Part shown: piece after piece, positions 33,236 through 45,604 of the stretch
How positions within the stretch are numbered: the stretch's first letter is position 1
How the letters are laid out: every line of letters begins with the position of its first letter
DNA from: Muricea muricata
Taxonomy: Eukaryota; Cnidaria; Anthozoa; Malacalcyonacea; Plexauridae
Direction of reading: 5' to 3'
NCBI GenBank assembly: GCA_963855995.1
Contig: OY979716.1
Coordinates: 31,922,230 to 31,986,229 of the forward strand
DNA length: 64,000 nucleotides
Made by a program: the position numbers and the translations under genes
The notes under the pieces: generated by a model
The model's database searches: none
Told to the model about the DNA's origin: nothing
Seen by the model: the letters and a program-made list of their open reading frames with translations, nothing else

Positions 33236-33660
33236 TAAAAACCTGGAGACCGAAAACCCAAAGACTCAGAAACCTAAAGTGAGAAACCCAAAGACCCAGA
33301 AACCCAAAGACCCAGAGATCCAAAGACCAAGAAACCCAGCGACCCAGAAACCCCAAGACCCAAAAACCCAGAGACTCAAAAGACCCAGAAACCCAAAGAC
33401 CCAGAAACCCAAAGACCCAAAAACCCAAAGACGCAGAGACCTAGAAACCCAGAGACCCAGAAATCCCAAAGACTAAGAGACCCAGAAACCCAAAGACCCA
33501 GAGACGTAGAAACCCAGAAACCCCAAGACCCAGAGGCCCAGAAACCCAAAGGCCCAGAAACCCAAAGATCCAGAAACCCAAAGACCCAGAAACCCCAAGA
33601 CCCAGAAACCCCGAGACCTAGAAACCCCGAGACCTAGAAACCCCGAGACCTAGAAACTTA
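33236..33660. repeat. GACCCAGAAACCCAAA minisatellite
   Basis: About 26 copies of a roughly 16-bp unit (alternating A-GACCCAG and AAACCCA words), strongly purine/C biased on the plus strand. Both-strand open frames here (KTQKPKDP, GFWVFGFLG) are products of the repeat. Confidence 0.95.
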
Positions 33661-34183
33661 TAAACCTGCAGAGCTAGAAACCTATCAGCCTAGGGAACCA
33701 GGAACCCAAGAACCTATACCCGATAGATACATCAGTACCCTTCATGTACGTAAATTGCTTTGTTTAATTATTATGATTATTCATGACGTCACCCATGACT
33801 TGGTACATGGCCCATCAACCATATGGCCTAAAATATTCAACACCCCCTCCCCTGCAAGCTTCATGGCTCTTGCTCCGGTTCCAGCTCCGGCTCAGTGTAT
33901 CGATGTATTGCTTGTTAGCAGTAGCCAAACTTATCTAAGATCTTACTTGCATAGTTTGCATTCCAAATACAATTGATATTTTTTGTGATATAATTTGATA
34001 AAAGTATGTTTTTGGGCTCGTGTAGCCTTACATGACTTCTAGTCCAACTTTTATGCGAGTTTTTTTCTTCTGATAATTGTACCGAACATTAGGATAAATA
34101 TACTGAATGATATTATACCTCAAATTCAAATTGTCCAATCAAAATACCGTATTTCTACCATGTGATGAGGTGATTTCTCACTA
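33661..34183. other. Interval without recognised gene
   Basis: About 520 bases following the minisatellite; no recognisable ORF or repeat border. Confidence 0.35.
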
Positions 34184-34237
34184 TATCTCACTTTTAAAGT
34201 GAGATACCACTGTATCTCACTTTTAAAGTGAGATACA
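34184..34237. repeat. Two tandem perfect hairpins
   Basis: The palindrome TATCTCACTTTTAAAGTGAGA is present twice (34184-34206 and 34213-34235), separated by a few bases; a further ATCTCA lies at both sides. Confidence 0.85.
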
Positions 34238-34548
34238 GTTAATATCTCACGCTGTCATGGCAACGCTTGTACACGCAAGCACAGACTGGCAAGTTTTCGT
34301 AAACAAAAATGGCGGAATGTGCGAAAAGTTTAATGAACTTCACGAAGAATTATAAAGTATTTTGGAGGGCAAGGGCGTTGAAAACACAAATATTTAAAAT
34401 ATTAAAAGGAATTTTCTGTACTTCTCGTTATAAAAATAAACAAAGAACTGGCTATTTTGTATTTTAGAGCATCATATTCACGAAGGTATGTTCAACTTGA
34501 AGAACTTAAAAGTTTATTCTTACGGAAGTTTTTAATTTTCGGTATAAT

Positions 34549-34700
34549 ATATCATTTATACTGTAGACCCTCCGCTCGGGGGATTCGGTGAAATATTTCC
34601 TGAAGTGATGATATTTCCCTCGGGCTAAAGCCCTCGGGAAATATCATCACTTCAGGAAATATTTCACCGAATACCCCTCGCTCCGGGTATATAAATGATA
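34549..34700. repeat. 150-bp near-perfect palindrome
   Basis: TATCATTTATAC at 34549 pairs with GTATATAAATGATA at 34687-34700, and GGTGAAATATTTCCTGAAGTG pairs with its complement. The centre is GGGCTAAAGCCC near 34622-34633. Confidence 0.85.
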
Positions 34701-35881
34701 ATAATCTAATAGTAAATAGTGACCACCAGTTGATTGATAGCTGATCATTGAGTAGATATAGCAACTCTGGGATCTATTGTAGACCATAGACGTGAATAGC
34801 GCTAAATAACAAACAGGCACAGACGAGCAACAGATCAGAGATTACCGACAACTAAAAGGACGAATACGGAGTACGGAAATTGAGAAACCCAACTATTGAC
34901 TCTGAATCTAATATCATTTCTGTACTCATAAAACAACGTAACTTCGCACTCTGCCCTTTTCTCCGAATTTCATTTTAAGTAAACTGATTCTGATTTACTG
35001 GTGTCTAATTTTGATTCACCATGCCCGTACATTCAGCGATGTTATCGACGAACAGAGGCTGGTTGAAAGACATTGAAAAAATACATTAAAAATTGAAATA
35101 AATGCTTGGAACATTAGTGTTATCGCAGAAACGAGGGTGCATAGCCGAACATCGGGTTGCCTGTTTTACGAAACATTACAGTTGCGTTCAGAAAAAATGG
35201 CTAATTCATTTCCTCGTTCGTTAAAAGGTTAGTTAAATGGTTTTCAACTCCATGTTTATTGGCTAATCAGAATGCTATATCTAATTCATGCATACATATT
35301 TGGCCATAATAAACAGGAAATTGTGAACCTTTTAACGAACTTTTCAAAATTTTGAAGAACTGAGTAAAGCAATTGGTCGACCAAGTCAGCTTAAGAATTA
35401 AGAAATTGGTCAAATTTCGATTCAACGCTTCTATTGCCACGATTGTAAATATTTTTTCGCCTAAGTAAACACAACATTCACATAAGCTTTTTCCATACTT
35501 ATTTGCATCTGAATGATTAGTTTTAGAACGATTATGCAATTAGGATCTAAAACATGCACTAAAAACTAAAAATATACTGTGATTGCAATTACTGCAAACT
35601 TCGCCGTCACTACTTCACATTATTCTTCTCTAGAAAAGCAAAAAAATATATGTCTATTAATTTTTCACAAATACTCGTCCAATGCCCACTGGACAGAATT
35701 ATAGTATATAACCTACGCTTTAATTATTAGCCAGTTGCTCTATTGCTTACCATCGCCGTGTTTGTTTTGCTATATTTTAAATATTTTAGCGTAAAGTGTG
35801 CAGAAAAGGTGTTGTATATATAATCAAGTTGGCAAACAAAAGCAAGCCATAAAGTTTGACCTCATCCAGACCAATTTAGGC
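34701..35881. other. Interval without recognised gene
   Basis: About 1.2 kb. A 90-codon minus-strand frame at 35267-35539 matches no family I know and has no flanking signals. No repeat structure seen. Confidence 0.35.
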
Positions 35882-36267
35882 CTGGTTTATACGGCGTGCT
35901 ATGAGCGCACCGAACTAATTATTTAAATAATGAGCACGCTCATAGCACGCCGTATAAATCAAACTGGTTCGCTCCCTGAATTAGGTTCGCTCCTGACCGT
36001 GCGGCTCGCTCGTCAATGGCGTTCCGAACGCTAATAGCACGGTTAAGCACGTCTCTGATTTAAAGCTAGCGCTAGCAGCGAACCAAATTACATGCTAATT
36101 GCCTATAATTTATTATAATTTAAAACATATTTATAGCTCAACTAACAAATTTGGCTCGCTGACCGTCGTTACGCATAAATCAAAAATACATGCAACAAGC
36201 GTGCCAGACCGTGCTACATAAATAATTAGTTCGGTGCGCTCATAGCACGCCGTATAAACCAGACCTA
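35882..36267. mobile_element. MITE with GGTTTATACGGCGTGC arms
   Basis: CTGGTTTATACGGCGTGCTA at the left mirrors TAGCACGCCGTATAAACCAG at the right, extending through GAGCGCACCGAACTAATTATTTA. A third inverted copy (GAGCACGCTCATAGCACGCC, 35930-35956) lies just inside the left end, making a nested hairpin. No ORF. Confidence 0.8.
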
Positions 36268-36867
36268 AGGGGATCCTCATATTGCAGCTCGCTTATCGCA
36301 AGGCAGACACCTAAAAAAGATCATTTGTGCGGTAATAGGAGGACGAATTTCTGTGTGTGAAATTCTATGTAATAACCTTTCAATAAGCGAAAGGTCATTT
36401 CAATTTTGCTAAAATTTCGTTAAAACAAGAAGCCTGCTAAGGCGTTTACACCGCCTGCTGGCTTATACTGCCCAGGAGACGTAAAAAAACCCTTCACTAT
36501 TCCTCTAAATGGGTATGCCATTAAACGATTTGTGATACATTGAGTTAACGAGAAAAATGAAAAGTTTACAGATATAACAAGCCTCAAGGTTACTGCTTCG
36601 TAGAAATACGCCGGAAACATTGTCTATTGTGTAATTCAAAACTTTATTGAAACGCCTCTTGCTCAAAACACTTCGCAACTAAACGGATCACAACAAGTTT
36701 GTCGTTTCAGTTTTTAAATCATTTAATTCCTCTGGGTCGTTTAGCATTAAGAACATTCTTGTCGCTTTTGTTCACAATGTATGGTGACGTTAGTTTGGTA
36801 GAGATATTTCAGCAAATATGAGTTTAATAACGTACACAATTAACGAAGGAAACATTGTCAAAATTAA

Positions 36868-37026
36868 TTAATTGTATAAAGAATAATAATAATTATAATA
36901 TAATTATAAATAATTATAAATAATTATAATTAATAATTATATATAATAATTAATAATTATATATAATAATTAATAATTAATTAATAATAATTAATTAATT
37001 ATAATTAATTAATAATTATATATAAT
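36868..37026. repeat. (TAATTA)n low-complexity tract
   Basis: About 160 bases of only A and T built from AATAATTA/TATAAT words. Confidence 0.9.
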
Positions 37027-37265
37027 TGTATGAAGAAACTGGACACGTACATCCGAAATCGCTCTCTACCTCGCGAAACGCATCAATGTATGAACTCCTT
37101 TATTGAAATGGATTGTTTGGGTGCTTATAATGTAGAATAAACTCCTAAGAGATTTTTAATTAAAATTTGTCGTTTTGAAACATTGTGAGTGAAAGTTGTT
37201 GGTACCATTGTTACCATTTAGATATTTCAGTGCGTGTTTCATTGAGATATTCTGCTAGAAAATAA

Positions 37266-37321
37266 GCTCAAAGAGGCGGTAAAATCCGTTCTGCTCTTTA
37301 TGAACCGCCTCTCACTTTGAG
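37266..37321. repeat. Hairpin
   Basis: CTCAAAGAGGCGGT pairs with ACCGCCTCTCACTTTGAG. Related GAAACGCCTCTTGCTC and GAGAGGCGTTTC words at 36650 and 37412 face each other and may mark the ends of a larger decayed repeat. Confidence 0.5.
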
Positions 37322-38050
37322 ACAAATGCGACACATTTTTGAGAATTTTGATTGAATTAAGCTTATTATCTTTCACTTTGAAAATAAAAGCTTAATATTA
37401 GATTAAAATTCCAAGAGAGGCGTTTCATATTAGAAACTTTGTTATGCGTAGAAAAATGCGCAGAACGGTATTATCACCCATGAGCGGGAGCTCAACTTTC
37501 GACACTGAAAAAACCCACAAAAAACTGAGAGAGGTGAGTTTATAACTTCTTGGACGACCGTCGAACTCTTTGCAATAGTATATGGTATATCTATACAGTA
37601 TATATATACATACATGCAGGCATAATGCCGACAATTTATGGTGAACTACTCTCTTCTCTAGAGAGCCGTTCAATCATATTCATCATACTTACGTAATATA
37701 ACTATAAGAACTTCTCAACCAAGATTCTTGCGAATTGCACAAGAATGTGACAATGACTTCATCGTTACGTACATCTGGCGACTTGTGCGATATGGTGAAT
37801 TTCTTGGGCATTGTGATAGGTTTAAAGCAACAGTGACACACCTCGACATTTTACAAGCATCAGTTTTCGTTGTAAGGCATTGAAGAACCAATGATTGGCA
37901 GTTGTCAACAACTACAATCAAAATAGTACTATATCAAATTATATATTTCAATACAGTTGTAGTATTTATGGGCTGCATGTGCATCGAGGATAAGCTTTAA
38001 GGATAAAATGTAAACAAGGGTAGCCCGTCCATTTACTTGAACCTAATTTC

Positions 38051-38120
38051 CTTCGACAAACTTTGTAAGCATGATTATATAAAAGTGCTTCGACAAAGAT
38101 TGTAAGCATGATTATATAAG
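38051..38120. repeat. Tandem duplication of about 39 bp
   Basis: CTTCGACAAA(C/G)(T/A)TTGTAAGCATG followed by ATTATATAA is present twice in direct succession. Confidence 0.85.
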
Positions 38121-38299
38121 AGATATCGTCAGGTATGAATTATATAAGCTACGGAATTATTTTATGTTTGCAGATATGGGCTACCATTACATGCGTGTTT
38201 CACTCTTTGCACGACTGTGAAATGACATTTTAATTATTCGTGGTCAGATAGTTCCATGAAAAATTGCAAACCATAAAGTATATACAAGATGTCATTCAT

Positions 38300-40806
38300 C
38301 TGATGGTGAACCAGAACATTTCCCACAGGTTTATCACAATTCCTTGAATACCAACTACACCGTGATTTTTTGAACGGTGAGCTTTTGTCTGTACACAAGA
38401 AGCCTTAAAACACAATATATTATAGTACTTTATTTTAGTACATAAATAATTTATCATTAGCATAGCATCTCTATTTAATTGAACCGATGCATTTTCTCAT
38501 TGATTTTTTCTAATGTTTAATCAAACACGAGTATTTGTGTACACTAATACAGAACGGACACAAATTTTGTAAATTATTTATCAAACGACCTCAAGCAGTC
38601 ATATTTTTGCATAAATTATGAAAATCAGGATGATCCAGTATCAGCGTATACATGCAAACACTGATTAAACATGCATTTCTTATTAATTAATGAGAAATAT
38701 TTAGAACACGAGCAGAAGTTCTTGGCTACGCCTCGCTTTTTTATCTGATAAACAACGACGAGTTGCAAGTATTTAAAGCTTTATCTAAAACGATCCATTT
38801 TATGCCCATCTTGTCAGTTTGTTTACAAATGATTTTTTATTGAATATAGATGTAAATAAGCCAGGAAAATCGAGGAGAAAGTTTTGTAAAAATCTACGTG
38901 CGTAAGACTCCTTCACGGCTGGCTATGATTTTCTTTGTCTTTTGCGCATGAATTATCAATTTTCGAATATTATTTAAAATTTGGCACATGGCAGCCTTTC
39001 ACATTTGAGATTTTCAAAGGGCCACGTATCACACAAAGAAAATAACAAAAGCCTAAAGACTTACATACTATATAACAATAACAAATTGACTATAAAATAA
39101 TTACTAAGAGTAAGAATAATTCGAAAAGACTGGGATCCATACGTGAATAATAGTTGAAAGGAGTTGTACATTGTGACTGTACCTCTTGTGATACAGAATC
39201 ATTGGTCCTACGCAAAAGAGCTCATTACCCTTGTTACCGAGGTCTTTATTTTAATTAATTTATTTGCAGCCATCAACTCTGTATATTCTTGGGTTTCACG
39301 TGACGTCATAAATTTCACTGGGGGTGAACTCCAAATCGATACACTGTCATCAGACTGAAAAAATTTTCACTGTATGTGTTGACTTGTGTTTGGCAGCAAA
39401 TGTGTGCAATTTCATGAGATTTGCTTGCTCCAGTGCATTACAATCATCAATACATTTTGGGTTGACCCCCACTCAGAATTACTGAAAAAGGTTCCACTGA
39501 AACCCAAGAATATACAGGGTGTATCAAAAAAAGGTAATCGAACTTTGCAGTGCTCTAGCGCGTTTATTATACAATTTACAGAAATCATTCTTTCGCAGGC
39601 GGAAAGACCAGGCTTTTAGCTTTCGATTGTCGTCATTTTTGTGAAATTTGAAGAAAGATTGGGCAAATACGAATCAAATGAAAATAGCCGGTCGAAATCG
39701 CATATTTTTAACCGCTGGGAGTTTATTGAAAATCAGTTGAAATTTAAACCCATTAGAGAATTAAATTACAAAATTAACTGACCAATTTTAGCTTAGGTAG
39801 AAACTTCTGGCATTTTATTAGTGATGTTAATTGTTTCTCGTGACAGATAAATGATTAATGAAATTTTCTTTTCTTACCGTATTCGCTGCCCTAGTAATGC
39901 TCAGAGGTGAAAATATGCGATTTTGACCGGCTATTTTCATTTGATTCGTATTTGCCCAATCTTTCTTCACATTTCACAAAAATGATGACAATCGAAAGCT
40001 AAAAGCCTGGTCTTTCCGCCTGCGAAAGAATGATTTCTGTAGATTGTATAATGAACGCGCTAGAGCATTGCAAAGTTCGATTACCTTTTTTTTGATACAC
40101 CCTGTACAAGATGTCTTTTCACCTGATGAACCAGTGCATTTTCCACAGGTTTTTTCACATCTGCTTGAATACCAACCACACCACGATTTTCTACACAGGG
40201 AGCTTTTGTCTGCGCACAAAGAGCCTTAAAACACAACATAATGTGGTATATGATGCAATGTGAATAGCACCCTACTAACATGCACGATATGATCTCATAC
40301 ACTACGAGTAGAAACTGTAGAGAAACAAAATGGCAGCAGTTATATTGTATTTTCTGACCAAGTCTATACTCGCCATATAAGATGTCTTTTCACCTGATGA
40401 ACCAGGCGTGCATTTTCCACAGGTTTTTTCACATCTGCTTGAATACCAACCACACCACGATTTTCTACACATGGAGCTTTTGTCTGCGCATAAAGAGCCT
40501 TAAAACACAACATAATGTGGTATATCATGCAATGTGAATAGCACCCCTGCAATAACATGTACGATATGATCTCATACACTACGAGTAGAAACTGTAGAGA
40601 AACAATATGGCAGCAGTTACATTGTATTTTCTGACTATACTCGCTATATTTTGTAGGACTCGACAATCTTGTTGGGGACAGTCACCTAGTAGTACATGAC
40701 ATGTTAATTTGATAAATAACGCTGTTTCTATGTAATTTGTACCTTCAGTCCCGCTGATTACAAAAATAATGACAAGGATACAGGTGGTGACAATAATAGT
40801 TCTCAT
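38300..40806 (-). CDS. Secreted protein gene with tandem ShKT-type cysteine exons (3' end uncertain)
   Basis: Exon 1 (40806-40743) has ATG followed by hydrophobic TTCILVIIFVIS, a signal peptide, and ends one base into a codon at a GT donor. Exons 2 (40498-40394, 105 nt) and 3 (40224-40123, 102 nt) have TTTTAAG acceptors and CAG/GTGAAAAG donors, both phase 1, so they can be joined in frame. Each encodes LCADKSS(L/M)CRKSWCG ... CEKTCGKC, the C-x-D-x4-C...C-x2-TC-x2-C pattern of ShKT domains (found in potassium-channel-blocking peptides and in many extracellular enzymes). A third copy (38403-38300) is decayed: second Cys lost, one base deleted, donor destroyed. The terminal exon was not found. 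Toxin or enzyme-accessory role cannot be told apart. Confidence 0.6.
39157..39205. repeat. Dispersed direct repeat, copy 1
   Basis: GGAGTTGTACATTGTGACTG and the bases through GATACAGAATCATT recur almost identically at 42439-42486; identity unknown. Confidence 0.7.
39515..40104. mobile_element. 590-bp mariner-type MITE with ~195-bp inverted arms (TA target)
   Basis: Ends CAGGGTGTATCAAAAAAAGG and its complement, with TA on both sides. Arms match through GAACTTTGCA, GCAGGCGGAAAGACCAGGC and CGGTCGAAATCGCATATTTT. It sits inside the intron that follows ShKT exon 3, 19 bases from that exon. Confidence 0.9.
40107..40650. repeat. Two tandem ~272-bp units, each containing a ShKT exon
   Basis: AAGATGTCTTTTCACCTGATG through TTGTATTTTCTGAC occurs at about 40109-40378 and again at 40380-40650 with few differences, including intron sequence on both sides of the exon. 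This is a recent unequal duplication of exon plus intron. Confidence 0.9.
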
Positions 40807-40879
40807 GATTACTCTAAAGAAAACATATAAGAAAAAGCCAGATTAACATTAGTTAGAACCAACACAGAATCGTATTTGC

Positions 40880-42608
40880 TAACAGCGTGTGCATCAGAGC
40901 TTCATCTCCATCGTGCTTGCTGTAAGTCTGAGCAAATGTATATGAAATGCAGAGGTGCAACAATATTTCAATTTTATTAAAATTACGTTTCAACAAGTTT
41001 GGCAACACAGCTGGGCGCCTCGTGCAGTTCGTTCAGTTACTAAGAAATACCCAGGTTGGAAAATGTCTATTAATCTTGACGAAAGACGATGAATCATGGA
41101 TCTTAACTACACACGACTGGTACACTCGCCGATATTTATAGTAACCAAAATATATCCTAAATACATGCATTTTTAAAGAACTTGGAAAGAGAATGTGTTG
41201 GATTATTAATAATCATATTCGCAAAACCTAGGAAAATTGTAGCACATATATTAAGTGTTATTTTTTCCAGAAATCAGTTATGATTCTTTGAAAATCCTTT
41301 ACTGTTTTGAATTAATACATCATATGTTAATATGAGTTGGACACAATGATGAAAAACAATCAAATTTCAAAGGAATGAACAATAATTAACTAATGTGTAA
41401 TGTTTTAAATTTGCATACCAAGACCAAATTGTCTGGTAGCGTTGTCTTCTCTTGGTAAACACTGCTCTGATTTTTTTTAAATCCGCGCGTATAACGTAGT
41501 AATTAACGTACGACACACTCACTATATCTACTATTGTCGTGGCTACGACTATGGTCGCAAAACTTTAAATTATTCTAAAATTTGATATAACGACGTCAAC
41601 GACATCAACAAACCCATTACAAATGCTTTACTTAGTCTTAGCTACATTATAGCTTTCTCAAAAGTGGATATATATTTTCGTTTTTTTCATTCCACTTTTT
41701 TCGTGCCTCTTTGAAATGCTTGAATAAGACGTACACGCTTAGCTTTGCAATTTCCGTAAGTGTGACAAATGTAGTGAATGGCATGGCATACTTTTAAAAT
41801 TAAGTCTCTTTTGCATGCTTCCTTTATATATACACAGTATAACGATTTTGTAAACTGTGCTGTGAACTGCTCAAATTAACGCGCAAGGATTCTTACCTTT
41901 TTCTTGACTTTTCTTAATCGGGATTCGCCTTGGAGAAATAACACAGAGATGGCAACTGCGCAGTGTTTTAAATGCATGGAATTTAATAGCTACAGGAAAA
42001 TAACATTGATGACGTTTGCTGAAGCGGATATGGTGATAGATTGGCGGATCAAATTTGAGGATTTTGATATATGTCAGAAAGAAGGACCAAGGCTAAGGTC
42101 ACTATCGACCAATTTCGTAATAATAAAGAATGAAAAATGTCAAAATTTCACATGCGAATCTGTAATCTATAATGAGGAATTATTTTATCAATTATAATAA
42201 TATAGATCAAGATTTCTTGTTACAGCCAAAATGGAAAGCTGAACTATATAATGTGCAATAACCTTGCAGTCAATTAAATTAATAAGGAAATGCGTCAGAA
42301 AGAGCAAATACAATTTGTGCGTTGAAACAAATTTAAGATGGCTATCTGTAAAACAAAGAACGGGGAATCGGGGGACGGAACAAGGAACGAGAAAACCAGG
42401 AACATGAAAAGCCGGAATCTGTAAAACCAGGAACATGAAAAGGAGTTGTACATTGTGACTGTACTTCTTGTGATACAGAATCATTAAGATCCTCTCAGAT
42501 CGAACAATTCGTATAACATCCGATATGATACGCATGCCTTAAAGCTGCTTCTTTTCAGCAACGACACGATAAGCAGAGCTGATTTCATTTATATTCATTT
42601 ATTAACTT
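40880..42608. other. Interval without recognised gene
   Basis: About 1.7 kb upstream of the ShKT gene. Frames at 41904-42197 (+) and 42188-42535 (-) match nothing known; the latter is partly produced by the short CCAGGAACATGAAAA duplication. Confidence 0.35.
42439..42486. repeat. Dispersed direct repeat, copy 2
   Basis: Near-identical copy of 39157-39205, just after a short duplicated AACCAGGAACATGAAAA word and 120 bases before the foldback element at 42609. Confidence 0.7.
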
Positions 42609-42721
42609 TTGAAATTATTCAATCATTGGTTGTTACTCAGAGTTTCATGCAATCTTTACAGAAAGCAATCTTCAGACAACTGAAGCACGGAATCTCCAGT
42701 TGTCTGAAGATTGTTTTCTGT

Positions 42722-42869
42722 TGTAATAAGTTCTAGTCCTTTATTTATAACTGCTATAGTATTCTACATATAGGTTTTACTCCTTTCGTGTCTCTAGTTC
42801 AACTGTCTCTCAATGTCAATGTCTCGGCAATTGATCATTAGCAATCAGATTATATTACATTATATTACA
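42722..42869 (-). repeat. 3' LTR of the Ty3 element
   Basis: 148 bp; reads TGTAATAAG...TTACA on the plus strand, matching 46369-46516 with only a few differences (for example GGTTTTACT versus GGTGTTACT). Confidence 0.93.
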
Positions 42870-42882
42870 TCTCCCTTTTTCC
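42870..42882 (-). other. Polypurine tract of the Ty3 element
   Basis: The minus strand reads GGAAAAAGGGAGA immediately before the 3' LTR, as expected for plus-strand priming. Confidence 0.75.
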
Positions 42883-43011
42883 GATTAAATTGATTAAATT
42901 TATTTATCCTATTAACATAACAAAACTCGAATATAACTAATTTAGAAATGTTTCAGATCTTTTATTGCGATCAGTCGTTATGATGTTCTTAAAACTATTG
43001 CTCTGAAAGTT

Positions 43012-45385
43012 TTAAGTTTTATAGATTGGATTAGGGTTGATCACTCTTCCATAACGACTTGTTTTCTTGGTAGCCTGTATTGTGGAAGGGTTAGTTGGGG
43101 TGCTCGTGCTCGGTACCTTTGGTTGTGTTTCGGTGCTGGTTGTTGGCATAAGATTCTCCACTTGGTCTGGACTGTCTGTTTGTAGAGGTCTCTCGTTAGT
43201 TTTGCGTATATGAATTCTGTTTCTTCTATATCTTGATCCATTTCCAGCTTGGAGTAGGTAACTTCGCGGAGTTGATAGTTTCTCCACAACAGTAGCCAAC
43301 ATCCACTTTGAATCAGGATCTTTCTTGAATCTCACAGTCTCGCCTATTGCTAACGAAGGAAGATTCTTTGCATTTCGATTGAAGTATTTTTGCTGTCGTT
43401 CTTGCTCATTTTCGCGGGAAGACCGAAAAGTGGAGCTGTTGATCAGAGAAGGTTCGAGCTTTGTGGTTGCGACAGGAAGGGTGGAGCGAAGTCTTCGGCT
43501 CATCAAGGCTTGAGCAGGGCTGACTCCATCGATAGGAGTATTTCTGTAGTCAAGCAGGGCTAGGTAGGGATCTTGTTGGGTTGCTGCGCACTTCTCCAAG
43601 ATACGTTTAACAGTCTGGACAGTTTTCTCATGTAACCCTCCAGATTGAGGGTATCGGGGGCTAATGGTGGTATGTTGGAAGTCGTAATCTTGTGAGAACT
43701 GGCGATATTCATCTGACGAGTATTGGGGACCATTGTCAGAGATGACCTTGTCGGGAATACCATGGCGACTGAAGATAGACTTAGTTTTTGCTATAACCGT
43801 TCGAGCTTTGGTGTCCCTGAGTTCCGCGACTTCGGGATAACGGCTGTAGTAATCTACGATAACAAGATGAGGTTTACCTTTCCACTCGAACAAATCTGTT
43901 CCAATTTGTTGCCATGGTCGACTGGGAATGGAATGGGGTTGTAGTTTCTCGCGTGTATTGGCGTTGCTGTTGGTTTGACATGTCTCACAGCTGGATACCA
44001 CGTTGTCGATCTCGGCGTTCATACCGGGCCAATATATACTTTCTCGAGCTAGACGTTTTGTTTTCTCCATACCTTGATGCGACTGATGCAACTCGGTAAG
44101 AGTATTTCTACGCAGTTTAGGAGGAATCAATATGTTATGAGCTTTATAAATCAGCCCATCTTGCGTGGTCAGTTCGCGTTGATCTTGATAATATGCACGA
44201 ATATCTGTCGGAACGAGAGATCTGTGTTCTGGCCAGCCGGTTTGGATTTGCTGTTTGACTAATTGCATCGTGTGGTCCGTAGATACCTCCGAGCGAATAG
44301 CTTGTAATTTGCGATCTGTAACATAGGACTCGATTGACATTAAATGAAAAAACGTTCCGAGTCTATGTCTGCTTCGAAGTGTTCGTGAACGAGTTCTGGG
44401 GGAAATGCGCGCAAAAGCGCATCAGTGAGGTACATTTCACAGCCCTTCTTGTACACGAGTTTGATATCATACTCTTGGATTTGCATGAGCATCTTCTGAA
44501 GTCTGCTGGGTGCTTGCGATAACGGTTTGCGGAAAATACACTCTAGCGGTTTGTGATCGGTTTCCACGGTGATTGTCTTGCCATAAACATACTGGTGGAA
44601 CCGTTTACAGCCAAACACTATAGCCAGCAGCTCTTTCTCGATCTGAGCATACCGACGCTGCGTGTCATTCATGGCTCTAGAGGCGAATGCGACAGGGCCA
44701 TCGTCCTGAAGTAAAGCTGCACCAAGCCCGTGTTGTGATGCGTCGACTTGCAGAGCTACCCCTTTCGTCACATCATAATATCGCAGGGTTTCAGAGTCCG
44801 TTAAAACGCGTTTCAGTTCTTCGAACGCCCTGTCGTGTGTCTCTAGCCAGTGAAATGCGACATTTTTCTTGATTAATTCACGTAGGGGGGGGGGGGGGGG
44901 CAGTGACGTTAGAGACTTTAGGAGCAAACTTGGCGATAAAGTTAACCATGCCCAGAAGTCTCTGAACATCCTGTTTGTTAGTGGGCTTGACGTAATCTCT
45001 TATCGCTTTAAGTTTGGCGCCATCCGGCTTAACACCTTCTTGAGTTAGTCTCTCACCGAGATAGGTGACTTCCGTTTAACGAAACTGGCATTTCTCTTGA
45101 CTCAAAGTCATGTTTATTTCTTGGGCGCGATTTAGAACCTGTTCGAGACGTAAGTCGTGTTCGTCAATTGTGCGTCCCCAGACGAGGATGTCATCGATGT
45201 CAGTTTCACAGCCATGAATATCGTTGAATTTTTCGTGGACCGTTTTGTGGAAAACTTCTTGCGCGAAGACCATGCCAAAGGGAACAACAGTAAAGCGATA
45301 ACGCCCGAATGGTGTGTTGAACGTCGTGAGATACGAGCTTTCGTCATCGAGCGGCATTTGCCAAAATCCAGACGTTGCATGGTAT
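43012..45385 (-). pseudogene. Pol of the Ty3 element: RT (partial), RNase H, integrase
   Basis: RT starts abruptly at SGFWQMPLDD and keeps DIDDILVWG (catalytic DD). A TAA at about 45076 breaks it, after which LTQEGVKPDG ... QRLLGMVNF continues in frame to a C16 run (44885-44900) that shifts frame. RNase H (44340-44880) has DASQHGLGAALLQ, YAQIEKELLAIVFG and TDHKPLE. After another frame change, integrase (43012-44340) has the HHCC finger (HQSHQGMEK ... CETCQ), core TDLFEWKGKPHLVIVDYY, ISDNGPQYSS and GGLHEK (the D,D,E residues), and a basic C-terminal tail. It once encoded replication and integration functions; it is now non-functional. Confidence 0.88.
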
Positions 45386-45505
45386 GGTGGAAAACGCGGG
45401 TAAGGGTAGCGGGTACCGGATAGCGGGTACCGGGTAGCGGGTAGCGGATACCGGGTAGCGGATAGCGGGTACCGGGTAGCGGATAGCGAGTACCGGGTAG
45501 CTGGT
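45386..45505. repeat. GGGTAGCGG/GGTACC minisatellite inside pol
   Basis: About 110 bases of 7-bp-based words (GGGTAGC, GGGTACC, GGATAGC). It occupies the place where protease and the N-terminal half of RT should be. Confidence 0.9.
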
Positions 45506-45604
45506 TATGTTAATGAAAGATTCAGGATTTGTTTATATTTTTTTAATTTCATTTTTTTGAATAAACTACTATGAATCGGACTCCTAGTCATTTAAATTTG
45601 GGTG

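Noticed and set aside
33210-33476. Frames encoding KTQKPKDP or GFWVFGFLG repeats
   Set aside because: Products of the 16-bp minisatellite on each strand; no start context or flanking signals.
33279-33660. CRISPR-like array impression from regular repeats
   Set aside because: Repeats are contiguous without spacers; this is a minisatellite in a eukaryotic genome.
35267-35539. 90-codon minus-strand frame
   Set aside because: No family recognised and no supporting signals.
37715-37921. Further exon of the ShKT-type gene
   Set aside because: Some cysteines are present but spacing does not fit ShKT and no matching splice borders were found.
41904-42535. 97-codon (+) and 115-codon (-) frames
   Set aside because: No homology recognised; the minus frame is partly a short-repeat product.
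44687-45423. Plus-strand frames across the Ty3 pol
   Set aside because: Antisense shadows of the minus-strand RT/RNase H.
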